Shown here piece by piece: positions 39,835 to 49,995 of a stretch of DNA of 64,000 nucleotides. The notes under the pieces were generated by a model. The model saw nothing but the letters and a program-made list of their open reading frames with translations. It had not been told where the DNA came from and ran no database searches. Origin of the DNA: Pseudomonas sp. (lineage in GTDB: Bacteria > Pseudomonadota > Gammaproteobacteria > Pseudomonadales > Pseudomonadaceae); contig NZ_JAUXXP010000054.1 in NCBI RefSeq assembly GCF_030684895.1, positions 93,042 through 157,041 of the forward strand, in the 5' to 3' direction. The first letter of the stretch is position 1, and every line of letters starts with the position of its first letter. The translations under genes and the position numbers were made by a program.

Positions 39835-39882
39835 TAGTTTTCAGATCGTGGAGAAGGAAGTCCCACGCTCTGACAAAAACTA
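39835..39882 (+). promoter_or_regulatory. Long leader hairpin ahead of the comEA-like gene
   Basis: TAGTTTTCAGA (39835-39845) pairs with TCTG...AAAACTA (39869-39882), and inside it CGTGG (39847-39851) pairs with CCACG (39863-39867). The stem is interrupted only by small bulges. It ends 17 bases before the ATG at 39899, next to the GAAGGG ribosome site. A TTGACA hexamer lies just upstream at 39813-39818, but its -10 partner is poor. Confidence 0.5.
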
Positions 39883-39898
39883 ACGAAGGGAATCTCGT

Positions 39899-40222
39899 AT
39901 GCTAAAAGCCAAACTGTCTTCTCTGCTGTTCGCTGTTCTTGCTTCCATGTCCTTGGCGGTTGCCGCCGCTGAAACAAAGACCCAGCCAGTCCCTGTTGTT
40001 AACACAGCTGAAGTGGCTCCTGTTGGTAAGATCAATCTCAATACGGCTGATGTTGCCACTCTGCAACGGGAGTTGTTGGGGGTTGGTGCGGTCAAAGCAC
40101 AGGCGATTGTTGCTTATCGTGATGAGCACGGCGACTTTGCTTCGGTGGATGAGTTGCTAGAAGTCAAGGGTATTGGCGCAGCAACGCTGGAGAAGAATCG
40201 CGACAAGTTGAGTATTAACTGA
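39899..40222 (+). CDS. ComEA-like helix-hairpin-helix DNA-binding protein, secreted
   Basis: A 107-residue protein with a cleavable signal peptide (LSSLLFAVLASMSLAVAAAE), a short proline-rich linker, then tandem helix-hairpin-helix units: GKINLNTADVATLQRELLGV then GAVKAQAIVAYR, and DELLEVKGIGAATLEKNRDK. This is the periplasmic competence protein ComEA fold, which binds incoming DNA non-specifically during transformation. In Pseudomonas the gene follows wbpM and is a stand-alone member. A good GAAGGG site precedes the ATG, and a clear terminator follows. Confidence 0.88.
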   Translation: MLKAKLSSLLFAVLASMSLAVAAAETKTQPVPVVNTAEVAPVGKINLNTADVATLQRELLGVGAVKAQAIVAYRDEHGDFASVDELLEVKGIGAATLEKNRDKLSIN

Positions 40223-40243
40223 CGCGCTCAGTTGTTTTAATTT

Positions 40244-40270
40244 AGGCCGGTTATTAACCGGCCTTTTTGC
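40244..40270 (+). terminator. Rho-independent terminator of the comEA-like gene
   Basis: AGGCCGGTT pairs with AACCGGCCT around an ATT loop, followed by TTTT. It lies about 22 bases after the stop. Confidence 0.88.
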
Positions 40271-40336
40271 TTTCTGCGGATGGTGTTTTTAAGCCCTCTG
40301 CGCGGTATGCAGTAAATAATAGGTTTGAGGAAGTTT

Positions 40337-40708
40337 ATGTTCTGGGCAGCTGTTGCGGCAGATGGCGTGGTGGTTGTGCATCTGCTGTTTATTCTATTTG
40401 CGGTGTTGGGCGGAATACTGGTGTGGCGTTGGCGCGGGTTGGTCTGGTTGCATGTGCCGGCGGCCTTGTGGGGTGTGTTGGTGGAGTTGATGCATTGGCC
40501 CTGCCCGCTGACGCCACTGGAGTACAGCCTACGTGTGGCTGCGGGGCAGGCGGGCTATAGCGGAGGTTTTGTTGAGCACTATTTGCTGCCGATCATCTAC
40601 CCGGCTGGGTTGACGCCGCAGATTCAGATTGGCTTGGGGCTGTTCGTCCTGCTGCTTAATGGCCTGGTTTATGGCGTGTTGCTGTGGCAGCGCTGGCGGC
40701 GGCCGTGA
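40337..40708 (+). CDS. DUF2784 integral membrane protein
   Basis: A 123-residue protein of the DUF2784 family with four hydrophobic segments (ADGVVVVHLLFILFAVLGG, WLHVPAALWGVLVELM, and two C-terminal helices around QIQIGLGLFVLLLNGLVY). The WPCPLTPLE segment after helix two and GYSGGFVEHYLLPIIYP are family marks. The function is unknown. The ATG at 40337 follows GAGGAAG; a TTG at 40325 is also in frame. Confidence 0.78.
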   Translation: MFWAAVAADGVVVVHLLFILFAVLGGILVWRWRGLVWLHVPAALWGVLVELMHWPCPLTPLEYSLRVAAGQAGYSGGFVEHYLLPIIYPAGLTPQIQIGLGLFVLLLNGLVYGVLLWQRWRRP

Positions 40709-40813
40709 GTTGAGCTTAGGCCGCCTTATTCAGATGGATGATGGTATGCAGGCAAGATAATTTCCCCGGCTACACTGGCCCCATCAATCACAGCATCACA
40801 AGGCAGCTTTCCT

Positions 40814-41620
40814 ATGCAAAATCGCATGATGATCACCGGTGCGGGTTCGGGTTTGGGGCGTGAGATTGCCCTGCGTTGGGCGCGTGATGGCTGGCAGTTG
40901 GCGCTGTCGGATGTCAACGAGCCGGGCCTGGTGGAAACCCTGCAGATGGTTCGTGAGGCGGGTGGTGATGGTTTCACCCAACGCTGCGACGTGCGTGATT
41001 ACAGCCAGCTGACGGCGTTTGCCCAGGCCTGTGAGGAGAAGCTCGGCGGCATTGATGTGATCGTCAATAACGCCGGCGTTGCCTCTGGTGGTTTCTTCAG
41101 TGAACTGTCGCTGGAGGATTGGGATTGGCAGATCGCGATCAACCTGATGGGCGTGGTCAAGGGCTGCAAGGCCTTCCTGCCATTGCTGGAAAAGAGCAAA
41201 GGCAAGATCGTCAATATCGCTTCTATGGCGGCCTTGATGCAGGGCCCGGCGATGAGCAACTACAACGTGGCCAAGGCCGGCGTTGTGGCACTGTCGGAAA
41301 GCCTGCTGATCGAATTGAAGCTGCATAAGGTCAGCGTGCACGTGGTGTGCCCGTCGTTCTTCCAGACCAATCTGCTGGACTCCTTCCGCGGCCCGACACC
41401 GGCGATGAAGGCGCAAGTTGGCAAGCTGCTGGAAAGCTCACCGATCAGCGCGGCGGATATTGCCGACTACATCTACCAGGAAATCGGCAAAGGCGAATTT
41501 ATGATTCTGCCCCACGAGCAGGGCCGCATGGCCTGGGCGTTGAAGCAGAAGAACCCGCAGCTGCTGTACAACGAGATGACCAGCATGGCCGACAAGATGC
41601 GTGCGCCGCGCGCCAAGTGA
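40814..41620 (+). CDS. Short-chain dehydrogenase/reductase
   Basis: A 268-residue SDR with TGAGSGLG near residues 9-16, NNAGVASGG in the middle, and the catalytic YNVAKAG motif. The C-terminus (LYNEMTSMADKMRAPRAK) is an extension beyond the core fold. The substrate is unknown; close relatives in Pseudomonas are annotated only as SDR oxidoreductases. A GGCAG site precedes the ATG. It stands alone between DUF2784 and an MFS transporter on the same strand. Confidence 0.85.
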   Translation: MQNRMMITGAGSGLGREIALRWARDGWQLALSDVNEPGLVETLQMVREAGGDGFTQRCDVRDYSQLTAFAQACEEKLGGIDVIVNNAGVASGGFFSELSLEDWDWQIAINLMGVVKGCKAFLPLLEKSKGKIVNIASMAALMQGPAMSNYNVAKAGVVALSESLLIELKLHKVSVHVVCPSFFQTNLLDSFRGPTPAMKAQVGKLLESSPISAADIADYIYQEIGKGEFMILPHEQGRMAWALKQKNPQLLYNEMTSMADKMRAPRAK

Positions 41621-41748
41621 CAGGGTGTGGCGACCTGAATTAGTTGATTTAAAGGTCAACTTAATCGCCGTTCGGGGTTGTCTGCGATGAGCGTGCGTTC
41701 TAAGGTTTGCGGTCATGTCGGCATGGCCGCGAAACTGATGGATTTACT

Positions 41749-42915
41749 GTGAAACCTTTCCCGCGGGCCATGCTGTTGCTGGCCCTGATCCTGGCCGCAA
41801 TCAACTTGCGGCCCGGTATCACCTCCCTGGCACCGCTGATCGAGCGGATTGCCGAAGAACTGGCCTTGAGCCGCAGCCTGATTAGCCTCACCACTGCGTT
41901 GCCTGTGTTGTGCATGGGCTTGTTGGCGCCTTTTGCGCCGCGTTTGGCGATGCGTCTGGGGCTCGAACGCACTATCGCCTTGTGCATGGCGGTCATCGCG
42001 GTGGCGCTGTTGCTGCGTGCGGTGGGGCATACCAGTGCAATTTTGATTGGTAGTGCGGTGCTGCTGGGCGCGGCCATCGCGGTTGCCGGGCCATTGCTGT
42101 CTGGCTTTATCAAGCGACACTTTGCCGGGCGTATGGGCAGCGTGGTGGGCTGGTACTCGCTGAGCATGGCGATTGGTGGCGCCGGTGGTGCGGTGCTCAC
42201 CATCCCGGCCACGCAGAGGCTGGGTAATGACTGGACCTATGGTCTGGCCATTTGGGCGCTGCCGGCAGTCGTTGGGCTAGTGCTATGGCTGTGTCTGCCT
42301 AACCGGGTCGAAGCCGAGAGTGAGGAGGGTGGCATGGGCCTGCCCTGGCGGCAGCCGCGTGCCTGGTTGATCAGTGCATTCTTTGCCATTCAGGCCGGTT
42401 TGTTTTATGCCCTCGCCACCTGGGCTGTGGCGCGCTATCACGAAGCGGGCTTGAGCCTGATGCACAGCAACAGCCTGTTCAGTGTGTCGATGCTGATGGG
42501 CCTGCCCAGCTCATTTCTGTTGCCCTGGTTGGCGCAGCGCTTCAAGAACCGCTACGTGCTGCTGGTGGGCTGCGGGCTGTTGTCGTCGATCAGTCTGGCG
42601 ATGATCACCTTTCAGCCTGCCGTGCTGCCTGAACTGTGGGCGGTGACCATTGGTTTTGGCTTGGGCGGCTCCTTCGCCTTGTCGCTGGTCTTGCCGTTGT
42701 ACGAGGCGGGCTCGCCGCTGGCGGTCAGCCGCTGGACGGCGATGATGCTGTGCATGGGTTACAGCATCGCCTGTCTGACCCCGGTGTTGACCGGCTTGGC
42801 GCGCGATCTGGCGGGTAACTATCAGTTGCCGTTTATGGTGCTCACCGGGCTTGCGGTGCTGATGACGCTGCTGGCCTGGATGATGCGCCGCGGACCGAAG
42901 CGCACGCACAGCTGA
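41749..42915 (+). CDS. MFS transporter, CynX/NimT family
   Basis: A 388-residue major facilitator with 12 predicted helices. The N-terminal LALILAAINLRPGITSLAPL is the diagnostic segment of the CynX/NimT family (cyanate and nitroimidazole transporters), with NLRPG at the end of helix one. The substrate cannot be inferred; no cyanase gene is nearby. The start is uncertain: GTG 41749 gives KPFPRAMLLL, while ATG 41770 is possible; an upstream TTG at 41707 seems too early. Confidence 0.82.
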   Translation: MKPFPRAMLLLALILAAINLRPGITSLAPLIERIAEELALSRSLISLTTALPVLCMGLLAPFAPRLAMRLGLERTIALCMAVIAVALLLRAVGHTSAILIGSAVLLGAAIAVAGPLLSGFIKRHFAGRMGSVVGWYSLSMAIGGAGGAVLTIPATQRLGNDWTYGLAIWALPAVVGLVLWLCLPNRVEAESEEGGMGLPWRQPRAWLISAFFAIQAGLFYALATWAVARYHEAGLSLMHSNSLFSVSMLMGLPSSFLLPWLAQRFKNRYVLLVGCGLLSSISLAMITFQPAVLPELWAVTIGFGLGGSFALSLVLPLYEAGSPLAVSRWTAMMLCMGYSIACLTPVLTGLARDLAGNYQLPFMVLTGLAVLMTLLAWMMRRGPKRTHS

Positions 42916-42992
42916 CGCTTATTTGGCAGCAGTTCCTTCCTTGGCCTGGACGGCTGTGATAGAAGGCAGCCTTGATTTGCTGGAGTGCCTGC

Positions 42993-43421
42993 GTGGAGTC
43001 CGAATCCATCGTTTATGGTTGCATCCGTGACTGGCCGTCGAACAGTCCGGCGGAGAGCCGTCTGCGTCGTGAAATCAATCGGCAGGTGCTCGATGAGCTG
43101 CCAGCGGGCGACGCCTGGAGCTTTCTTGGCCGGGAGATGTTTGCCTGTTGCGAGCAGCCGGGTGACGGCCTGTACCAGACCCAGGTGATCCACTTCGGCG
43201 CCAGCTACCGCACGGTGGAGTATGAGTGGAGTCTGTGGATCAAACAGTTCGAGGCGCTGCTCAAGCGCCTGTACTGGGCCAGCGCGGTGGTGCATCTGGA
43301 AACCGAGCTGAACGGTACGCACACCTTTCGCTGGGAGTCGGATGGCGGCTTCCACAGCCCGCAGGAAGGTGAGTTGCGCGTGCGCTGCGCCTGGGAGCGT
43401 GAGGGCGGCCTACGCGGGTAG
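42993..43421 (+). CDS. Conserved hypothetical protein
   Basis: A 142-residue soluble, acidic protein starting with ESESIVYGCIRDW and rich in tryptophan and glutamate; no membrane segment, no motif I recognise. The GTG at 42993 follows GGAG by 7 bases. It follows the MFS gene by 77 bases on the same strand. Its stop codon lies inside the left arm of a palindromic repeat, so the repeat may have reshaped the C-terminus. Function unknown. Confidence 0.6.
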   Translation: MESESIVYGCIRDWPSNSPAESRLRREINRQVLDELPAGDAWSFLGREMFACCEQPGDGLYQTQVIHFGASYRTVEYEWSLWIKQFEALLKRLYWASAVVHLETELNGTHTFRWESDGGFHSPQEGELRVRCAWEREGGLRG

Positions 43422-43499
43422 GTTGGGTTGAGACGCGCAGCGACGAAGCCCAACGAACATGCCGCCTTGTTGGGCTTGCTGCGCTCAGCACCAACCTAC
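43418..43499. repeat. Palindromic repeat, GTAGGTTGGG family
   Basis: GTAGGTTGGGTTGAGACGCG... at 43418 is matched by the inverted GTTGGGCTTGCTGCGCTCAG...CCAACCTAC ending at 43499. The left arm overlaps the stop of the upstream gene. The inner AGCCCAAC and GTTGGGCT also pair. This type of element is frequent between genes in Pseudomonas; here it lies between convergent genes and may serve as a bidirectional transcript end. Confidence 0.75.
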
Positions 43500-43523
43500 G
43501 AGGATGAGGTTACCCTGCGGCGT

Positions 43524-43763
43524 TTATTCCTCCAGCGCATCCAGCCACTCTTGCGGCACATCGCGCTTGAGCGCCAGCTGGCACTGCTGGCTCTCCGCAT
43601 CAAACACAATCACTGCCTGGCCTTTGCTCAATGCGTGGCGTACCCGTTCGATACGGGTAGCCAGTGGGGTTTCGTCGCCATTGTCGGTGCCATCGCGGGT
43701 GACGAAGTCTTCGATCAGGCGGGTCAGGGTTTCAGCTTCAAGCAGGTGATAAGGAATCAGCAC
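43524..43763 (-). CDS. yheU: YheU family protein (UPF0270)
   Basis: A 79-residue small soluble protein with the UPF0270 pattern: MLIPYHLLEAETLTRLIEDF, VTRDGTDNGDETPL and KGQAVIVFD followed by QQCQLALKRDVP. The fold is known in the family but the function is not. It reads leftward toward the palindromic repeat and starts 30 bases from the MITE-like element. Confidence 0.88.
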   Translation of the reverse strand: MLIPYHLLEAETLTRLIEDFVTRDGTDNGDETPLATRIERVRHALSKGQAVIVFDAESQQCQLALKRDVPQEWLDALEE

Positions 43764-43793
43764 GGTAAGGCCTCCAGAGCGCAGCGCGGATGC

Positions 43794-43939
43794 TAGCAGG
43801 CCGTTGAAAAATTACCTACGTTGGCAATACTGCGTTAAAAACGACCTCGGAATGCTCATGTACAACTCGTACACTCCGCTTCCTCGGCCGTTTTTGCCTT
43901 GTCTTGCCTGCCTCGCCTACATTTTTCAACGGCCTGCTA
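43794..43939. mobile_element. MITE-like element with perfect 19-bp terminal inverted repeats
   Basis: TAGCAGGCCGTTGAAAAAT (43794-43812) and ATTTTTCAACGGCCTGCTA (43921-43939) are exact reverse complements bounding 108 bases with no gene. Both ends carry TA, which may be the duplicated target site used by IS630/Tc1-mariner-type elements, the true ends then being GCAGGCC...GGCCTGC. The centre holds further partial symmetry (AAAAACGACCTCGG against CCTCGGCCGTTTTT, and GTACAACTCGTAC). No transposase lies in the window. Confidence 0.7.
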
Positions 43940-43976
43940 ACGCGCGCAGCCCTGGCTGGCCATGTTTGCTGCGCCG

Positions 43977-46730
<2,754 letters not shown>

Positions 46731-46737
46731 TCACCGA

Positions 46738-46772
46738 CCTCAATATTATTATTTGAGGCCTGATCCGGCCTC
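46738..46772 (-). promoter_or_regulatory. Overlapping alternative hairpins before the sensor kinase gene
   Basis: CCTCAA (46738-46743) can pair with TTGAGG (46753-46758), or GAGGCC (46755-46760) can pair with GGCCTC (46767-46772). The two stems share bases and exclude each other. They lie just upstream of the kinase ATG in the leftward transcript. No T-run follows, so any role would be in RNA stability or translation. Confidence 0.3.
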
Positions 46773-46810
46773 GCGTCATGCCGTCACTTTGCCCGGATGC
46801 GCGCGGCCCT

Positions 46811-48001
46811 TCAAGCGTCCTGATCGCGGGGGCGCAGCAGGCTGTCGACAGTGGGCACGCGGGTATCACTTTCCATCTGCGCGTCATGCTCCAGTTGGTG
46901 GCTGAAGCGCTCTAGCGAGCCCTGTGCCGGCTGGGCGTCACTGGCAAATACCGGTGGGCTGAGCAGGTAGGCGGCGAGCAGGCGGCTAAGGGAGTTGAGA
47001 CTGTCGATATGCGTGCGTTCATAGCCGTGGGTGGCATCGCAGCCGAAGGCCAGCAGGGCGGTACGGATATCGTGGCCGGCGGTGACTGCCGATTGCGCAT
47101 CGCTGTGGTAATAGCGGAACAGGTCGCGGCGCACCGGGATTTCATTTTCGCTGGCCAGGCGCAGTAGTTGGCGCGACAGGTGATAGTCATAGGGACCGCC
47201 GGAGTCCTGCATCGCCACGCTGACGGTGTGTTCGCTGGACTGCTGGCCCGGGGCGACCGGGGCGATGTCGATGCCGACGAACTCGCTGACATCCCAGGGC
47301 AGGGCGGCGGCAGCGCCGGAGCCGACTTCCTCGGTGATGGTAAACAGCGGGTGGCAGTCTATTTCTGGCTCCAGGCCGCTTTCCTGGATGGCCTTGAGCG
47401 CGGTGAGCAGGGCGGCGACGCCCGCTTTGTCGTCCAGATGGCGGGCGCTGATATGGCCACTTTCGGTAAACTCCGGCAGCGGATCGAAGGCGACGAAATC
47501 GCCCACCGAGATGCCCAGCGACTCGCAGTCGGCGCGGGTGCTGCAGTAAGCATCCAAGCGCAGTTCGACGTGGTCCCAGCTGATCGGCAGCTGATCCACG
47601 GCGGTGTTGAAGGCGTGCCCTGAGGCCATCAGCGGCAGTACGCTGCCGCGAATCACGCCGTGATCGGTAAACACGCTGACACGGCTGCCCTCGGCGAAAC
47701 GGCTCGACCAGCAGCCGACTGCGGCCAGGCCCAGGCGGCCGTTGTCCTGCAGTTCGCGGACGATCGCGCCAATGGTATCCAAGTGCGCCGAAACCGCGCG
47801 GTCCGGGCTGCTTTGCTTGCCCTTGAGAGTGCCGCGAATGGTGCCGCGGCGGGTCATCTCGAAGGGAATACCGATCTCCTCCAGGCGCTCGGCGACGTAA
47901 CGCACGATGGTGTCGGTAAAGCCGGTGGGGCTGGGAATGGCGAGCATTTCCAGCAGCACCTTTTGCAGATAGACGAGGTCGGGTTCGGGGAGTTGCTGCA
48001 T
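46811..48001 (-). CDS. M42-family peptidase of the NAGGN osmolyte operon
   Basis: A 396-residue metallopeptidase-like protein with the M42/M20 layout: SAHLDTIGAIV (metal ligand His and Asp), ARHLDDKAGVAALLTAL (bridging Asp), FTITEEVGSGAA (catalytic Glu pair) and a C-terminal GCDATHGYERTH histidine. Proteins like it accompany the N-acetylglutaminylglutamine amide synthesis genes and were named osmoprotectant NAGGN system peptidase; a role in degrading or trimming the dipeptide is plausible but unproven. AAGGAG precedes the ATG. The operon order is asnO, synthetase, peptidase, kinase. Confidence 0.88.
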   Translation of the reverse strand: MQQLPEPDLVYLQKVLLEMLAIPSPTGFTDTIVRYVAERLEEIGIPFEMTRRGTIRGTLKGKQSSPDRAVSAHLDTIGAIVRELQDNGRLGLAAVGCWSSRFAEGSRVSVFTDHGVIRGSVLPLMASGHAFNTAVDQLPISWDHVELRLDAYCSTRADCESLGISVGDFVAFDPLPEFTESGHISARHLDDKAGVAALLTALKAIQESGLEPEIDCHPLFTITEEVGSGAAAALPWDVSEFVGIDIAPVAPGQQSSEHTVSVAMQDSGGPYDYHLSRQLLRLASENEIPVRRDLFRYYHSDAQSAVTAGHDIRTALLAFGCDATHGYERTHIDSLNSLSRLLAAYLLSPPVFASDAQPAQGSLERFSHQLEHDAQMESDTRVPTVDSLLRPRDQDA

Positions 48002-48061
48002 GGTGTCTCCTTGCGAAAAGTGTCTGAGTGGCCACCTGGTCGGCTAGCTACGCGGTTCTTG

Positions 48062-48134
48062 CTTCCCGGACTGCGCTGCGCTTGTCCGGGCTACGGTGAG
48101 CTGTAGCCCGGACAAGCCTTGGCGCAATCCGGGA
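48062..48134. repeat. Palindromic repeat, GTAGCCCGGA family (copy 2)
   Basis: TTCCCGGACTGCGC and CTTGTCCGGGCTAC are mirrored by GTAGCCCGGACAAG and GCGCAATCCGGGAA across a short GGTGAGCT spacer, making a stem of over 30 bases. It lies between the synthetase and peptidase genes and belongs to the same family as 2629-2696. It may separate expression of the two genes. Confidence 0.75.
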
Positions 48135-48154
48135 ACAGGCAGCGCGGCGCTGGT

Positions 48155-49891
48155 TCAATCCACCTGGCTAAGCGGAAACAGCAGGTCGATAAAGCGCTCG
48201 GCCGTGGGTTGCGGCTGGTGGTTGGCCAGGCCGGCGCGCTCGTTGGCTTCGATAAACACGTACTCGGGCTGATCGGCTGCGGGCACCAACAGGTCGAGGC
48301 CGACCACCGGAATATCCAGGGCGCGGGCGGCTTTTACCGCGGCATCGGCCAGCACCGGGTGGAGAATCTCGGTGACGTCCTCCAGACTGCCGCCGGTGTG
48401 CAGATTGGCTGTCTTGCGCACGGCCAGGCGCTGGCCGGCCGGCAGCACGCTGCTGTAGTCGACGCCGGCGGTGTGCAGGGTGCGCAGGGTTTCGGCGTCT
48501 TTGGGGATGCGGCTCTCGCCCTCGGTGGCAGCCTGCCGGCGGCGGCTCTGGGCGTCGATCAGCTCGCCGATGCTGTGCTGGCCATCGCCGATTACCTCGG
48601 CCGGGCGGCGAATGGCGGCGGCGACCACGGCAAAGCCGATCACCAGAATGCGCAGGTCATGGCCTGGGTGAAAGCTTTCCAGCAGCACACGGCTGTCGAA
48701 GGCGCTGGCGCGCTCAATGGCGTCCTGCACGTCCAGCGGGGTGCGCAGGTCCACCGCCACGCCCTGGCCTTGTTCGCCATCCACCGGCTTGACCACCAGG
48801 CTGCCGTGCTCGGCGAGAAAGGCGGCGTTGTCCTCGGCGTTGCCGGCCAGGCGTTGGGCTGGCAGGTGCAAACCGGCGTTGGCCAGGGCGCGGTGGGTCA
48901 GGCGCTTGTCCTGGCAGAGGGTCATGCTTACGGCGCTGGTCAGGTCGCTCAGCGATTCCCGGCAGCGGATGCGTCGACCGCCGTGGCTGAGGGTGAACAG
49001 CCCAGCGTCGGCATCGTCGACCTGCACGTCGATACCGCGGCGCAGCGCTTCATCGACGATGATCCGCGCATAGGGATTCATCGGAGTATGCGGGCCAGGG
49101 CCGAGGAACAGTGCTTCGTTGATGCCGTTCTTGCGCTTGATGCTAAAGGTCTGCAGCGCGCGAAAGCCCAGCTTGGCGTACAGCTCCTTGGCCTGTTGAT
49201 TGTCATGCAGTACGGACAGGTCCAGGTGACTCAGGCCGCGGCTCATAAAGTGTTCGACCAGGTGGCGCACCAGCACTTCGCCGACGCCCGGCCGGCTGCA
49301 GCGCGGATCGACCGCCAGACACCACAGGCTGCTGCCGTGGTCCGGGTCCTGGTAGGCCTTGTGGTGGTTAAGGCCCATAACGCTGCCGATTACCGCGCCG
49401 CTGTCCTCATCCTCGGCCAGCCAATACACCGGCCCGCCCAGGTGGCGCGGGGTAAGTTTGCCGGGCTCGATCGGCAGCATGCCGCGCAGTTGATACAGGG
49501 TGTTGATCGCCTGCCAGTCCTCGGCATTCTGCGCGCGGCGTACCCGGTAACCGCGAAAGCCCCGGCGCGCTGGGCGGTAGTCGGTAAACCACAGACGCAG
49601 CGTATCGGAGGGATCGAGAAACAGCTGCTGCGGGGCCTGCGCGAGCACCTGGTGCGGCGCGGCCACATACAGGGCGATATCACGCTCGCCGTGCTGCTCG
49701 GTCAGCAGGTCGCTGGCCAGGGCGGCTGCATCCGGGTAGGTATGACCGAGCAGCAGGCGGCCCCAGCCGCAGTGCACGGCTTGCGGTTCGCTGGGCGGGG
49801 CATTGTGATCCTCGGCCAGGCGCGCCTGCAGGCGCTCGTAGGAGGGTGCTTGGCCGCGCAGCAGGCGTTGGTTAAAGGCAGTGGCACGCAT
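48155..49891 (-). CDS. ngg: N-acetylglutaminylglutamine synthetase (GNAT + ATP-grasp)
   Basis: A 578-residue fusion. Residues about 105-260 form a GNAT acetyltransferase (SLWCLAVDPRCSRPGVGEVL is the acetyl-CoA loop). Residues about 290-578 form a cyanophycin-synthetase/RimK-like ATP-grasp ligase (VVKPVDGEQGQGVAV, and FIEANERAGLANH as the metal site). Together they acetylate glutamine and join a second glutamine, giving N-acetylglutaminylglutamine, a compatible solute precursor in Pseudomonas and Sinorhizobium. The product is amidated by the asparagine-synthetase-like enzyme upstream. AAAGGAC precedes the ATG. Confidence 0.9.
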   Translation of the reverse strand: MRATAFNQRLLRGQAPSYERLQARLAEDHNAPPSEPQAVHCGWGRLLLGHTYPDAAALASDLLTEQHGERDIALYVAAPHQVLAQAPQQLFLDPSDTLRLWFTDYRPARRGFRGYRVRRAQNAEDWQAINTLYQLRGMLPIEPGKLTPRHLGGPVYWLAEDEDSGAVIGSVMGLNHHKAYQDPDHGSSLWCLAVDPRCSRPGVGEVLVRHLVEHFMSRGLSHLDLSVLHDNQQAKELYAKLGFRALQTFSIKRKNGINEALFLGPGPHTPMNPYARIIVDEALRRGIDVQVDDADAGLFTLSHGGRRIRCRESLSDLTSAVSMTLCQDKRLTHRALANAGLHLPAQRLAGNAEDNAAFLAEHGSLVVKPVDGEQGQGVAVDLRTPLDVQDAIERASAFDSRVLLESFHPGHDLRILVIGFAVVAAAIRRPAEVIGDGQHSIGELIDAQSRRRQAATEGESRIPKDAETLRTLHTAGVDYSSVLPAGQRLAVRKTANLHTGGSLEDVTEILHPVLADAAVKAARALDIPVVGLDLLVPAADQPEYVFIEANERAGLANHQPQPTAERFIDLLFPLSQVD

Positions 49892-49956
49892 GGGATAGTC
49901 CTTTGCTCATTCGCTTGGCCTGGGTTGTGCCAGGTTGTGGGTTTGAGCCGCGACAC

Positions 49957-49978
49957 CCCCGGATTGCATCCGGGCTAC
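49957..49978. repeat. Half-copy of the GTAGCCCGGAT repeat (copy 3)
   Basis: CCCCGGATTGCATCCGGGCTAC is one arm of the element at 2629-2696, without a partner arm. It lies in the 104-base gap between asnO and the synthetase gene, leftward of the asnO stop. Confidence 0.65.
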
Positions 49979-49995
49979 GGCGGTGTTGCCGAGGT

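Noticed and set aside
39813..39841. TTGACA with a 17-base spaced AGTTTT as a sigma70 promoter for the comEA-like gene
   Set aside because: The -35 is perfect but the -10 is poor and overlaps the leader hairpin, so it is not called as a promoter.
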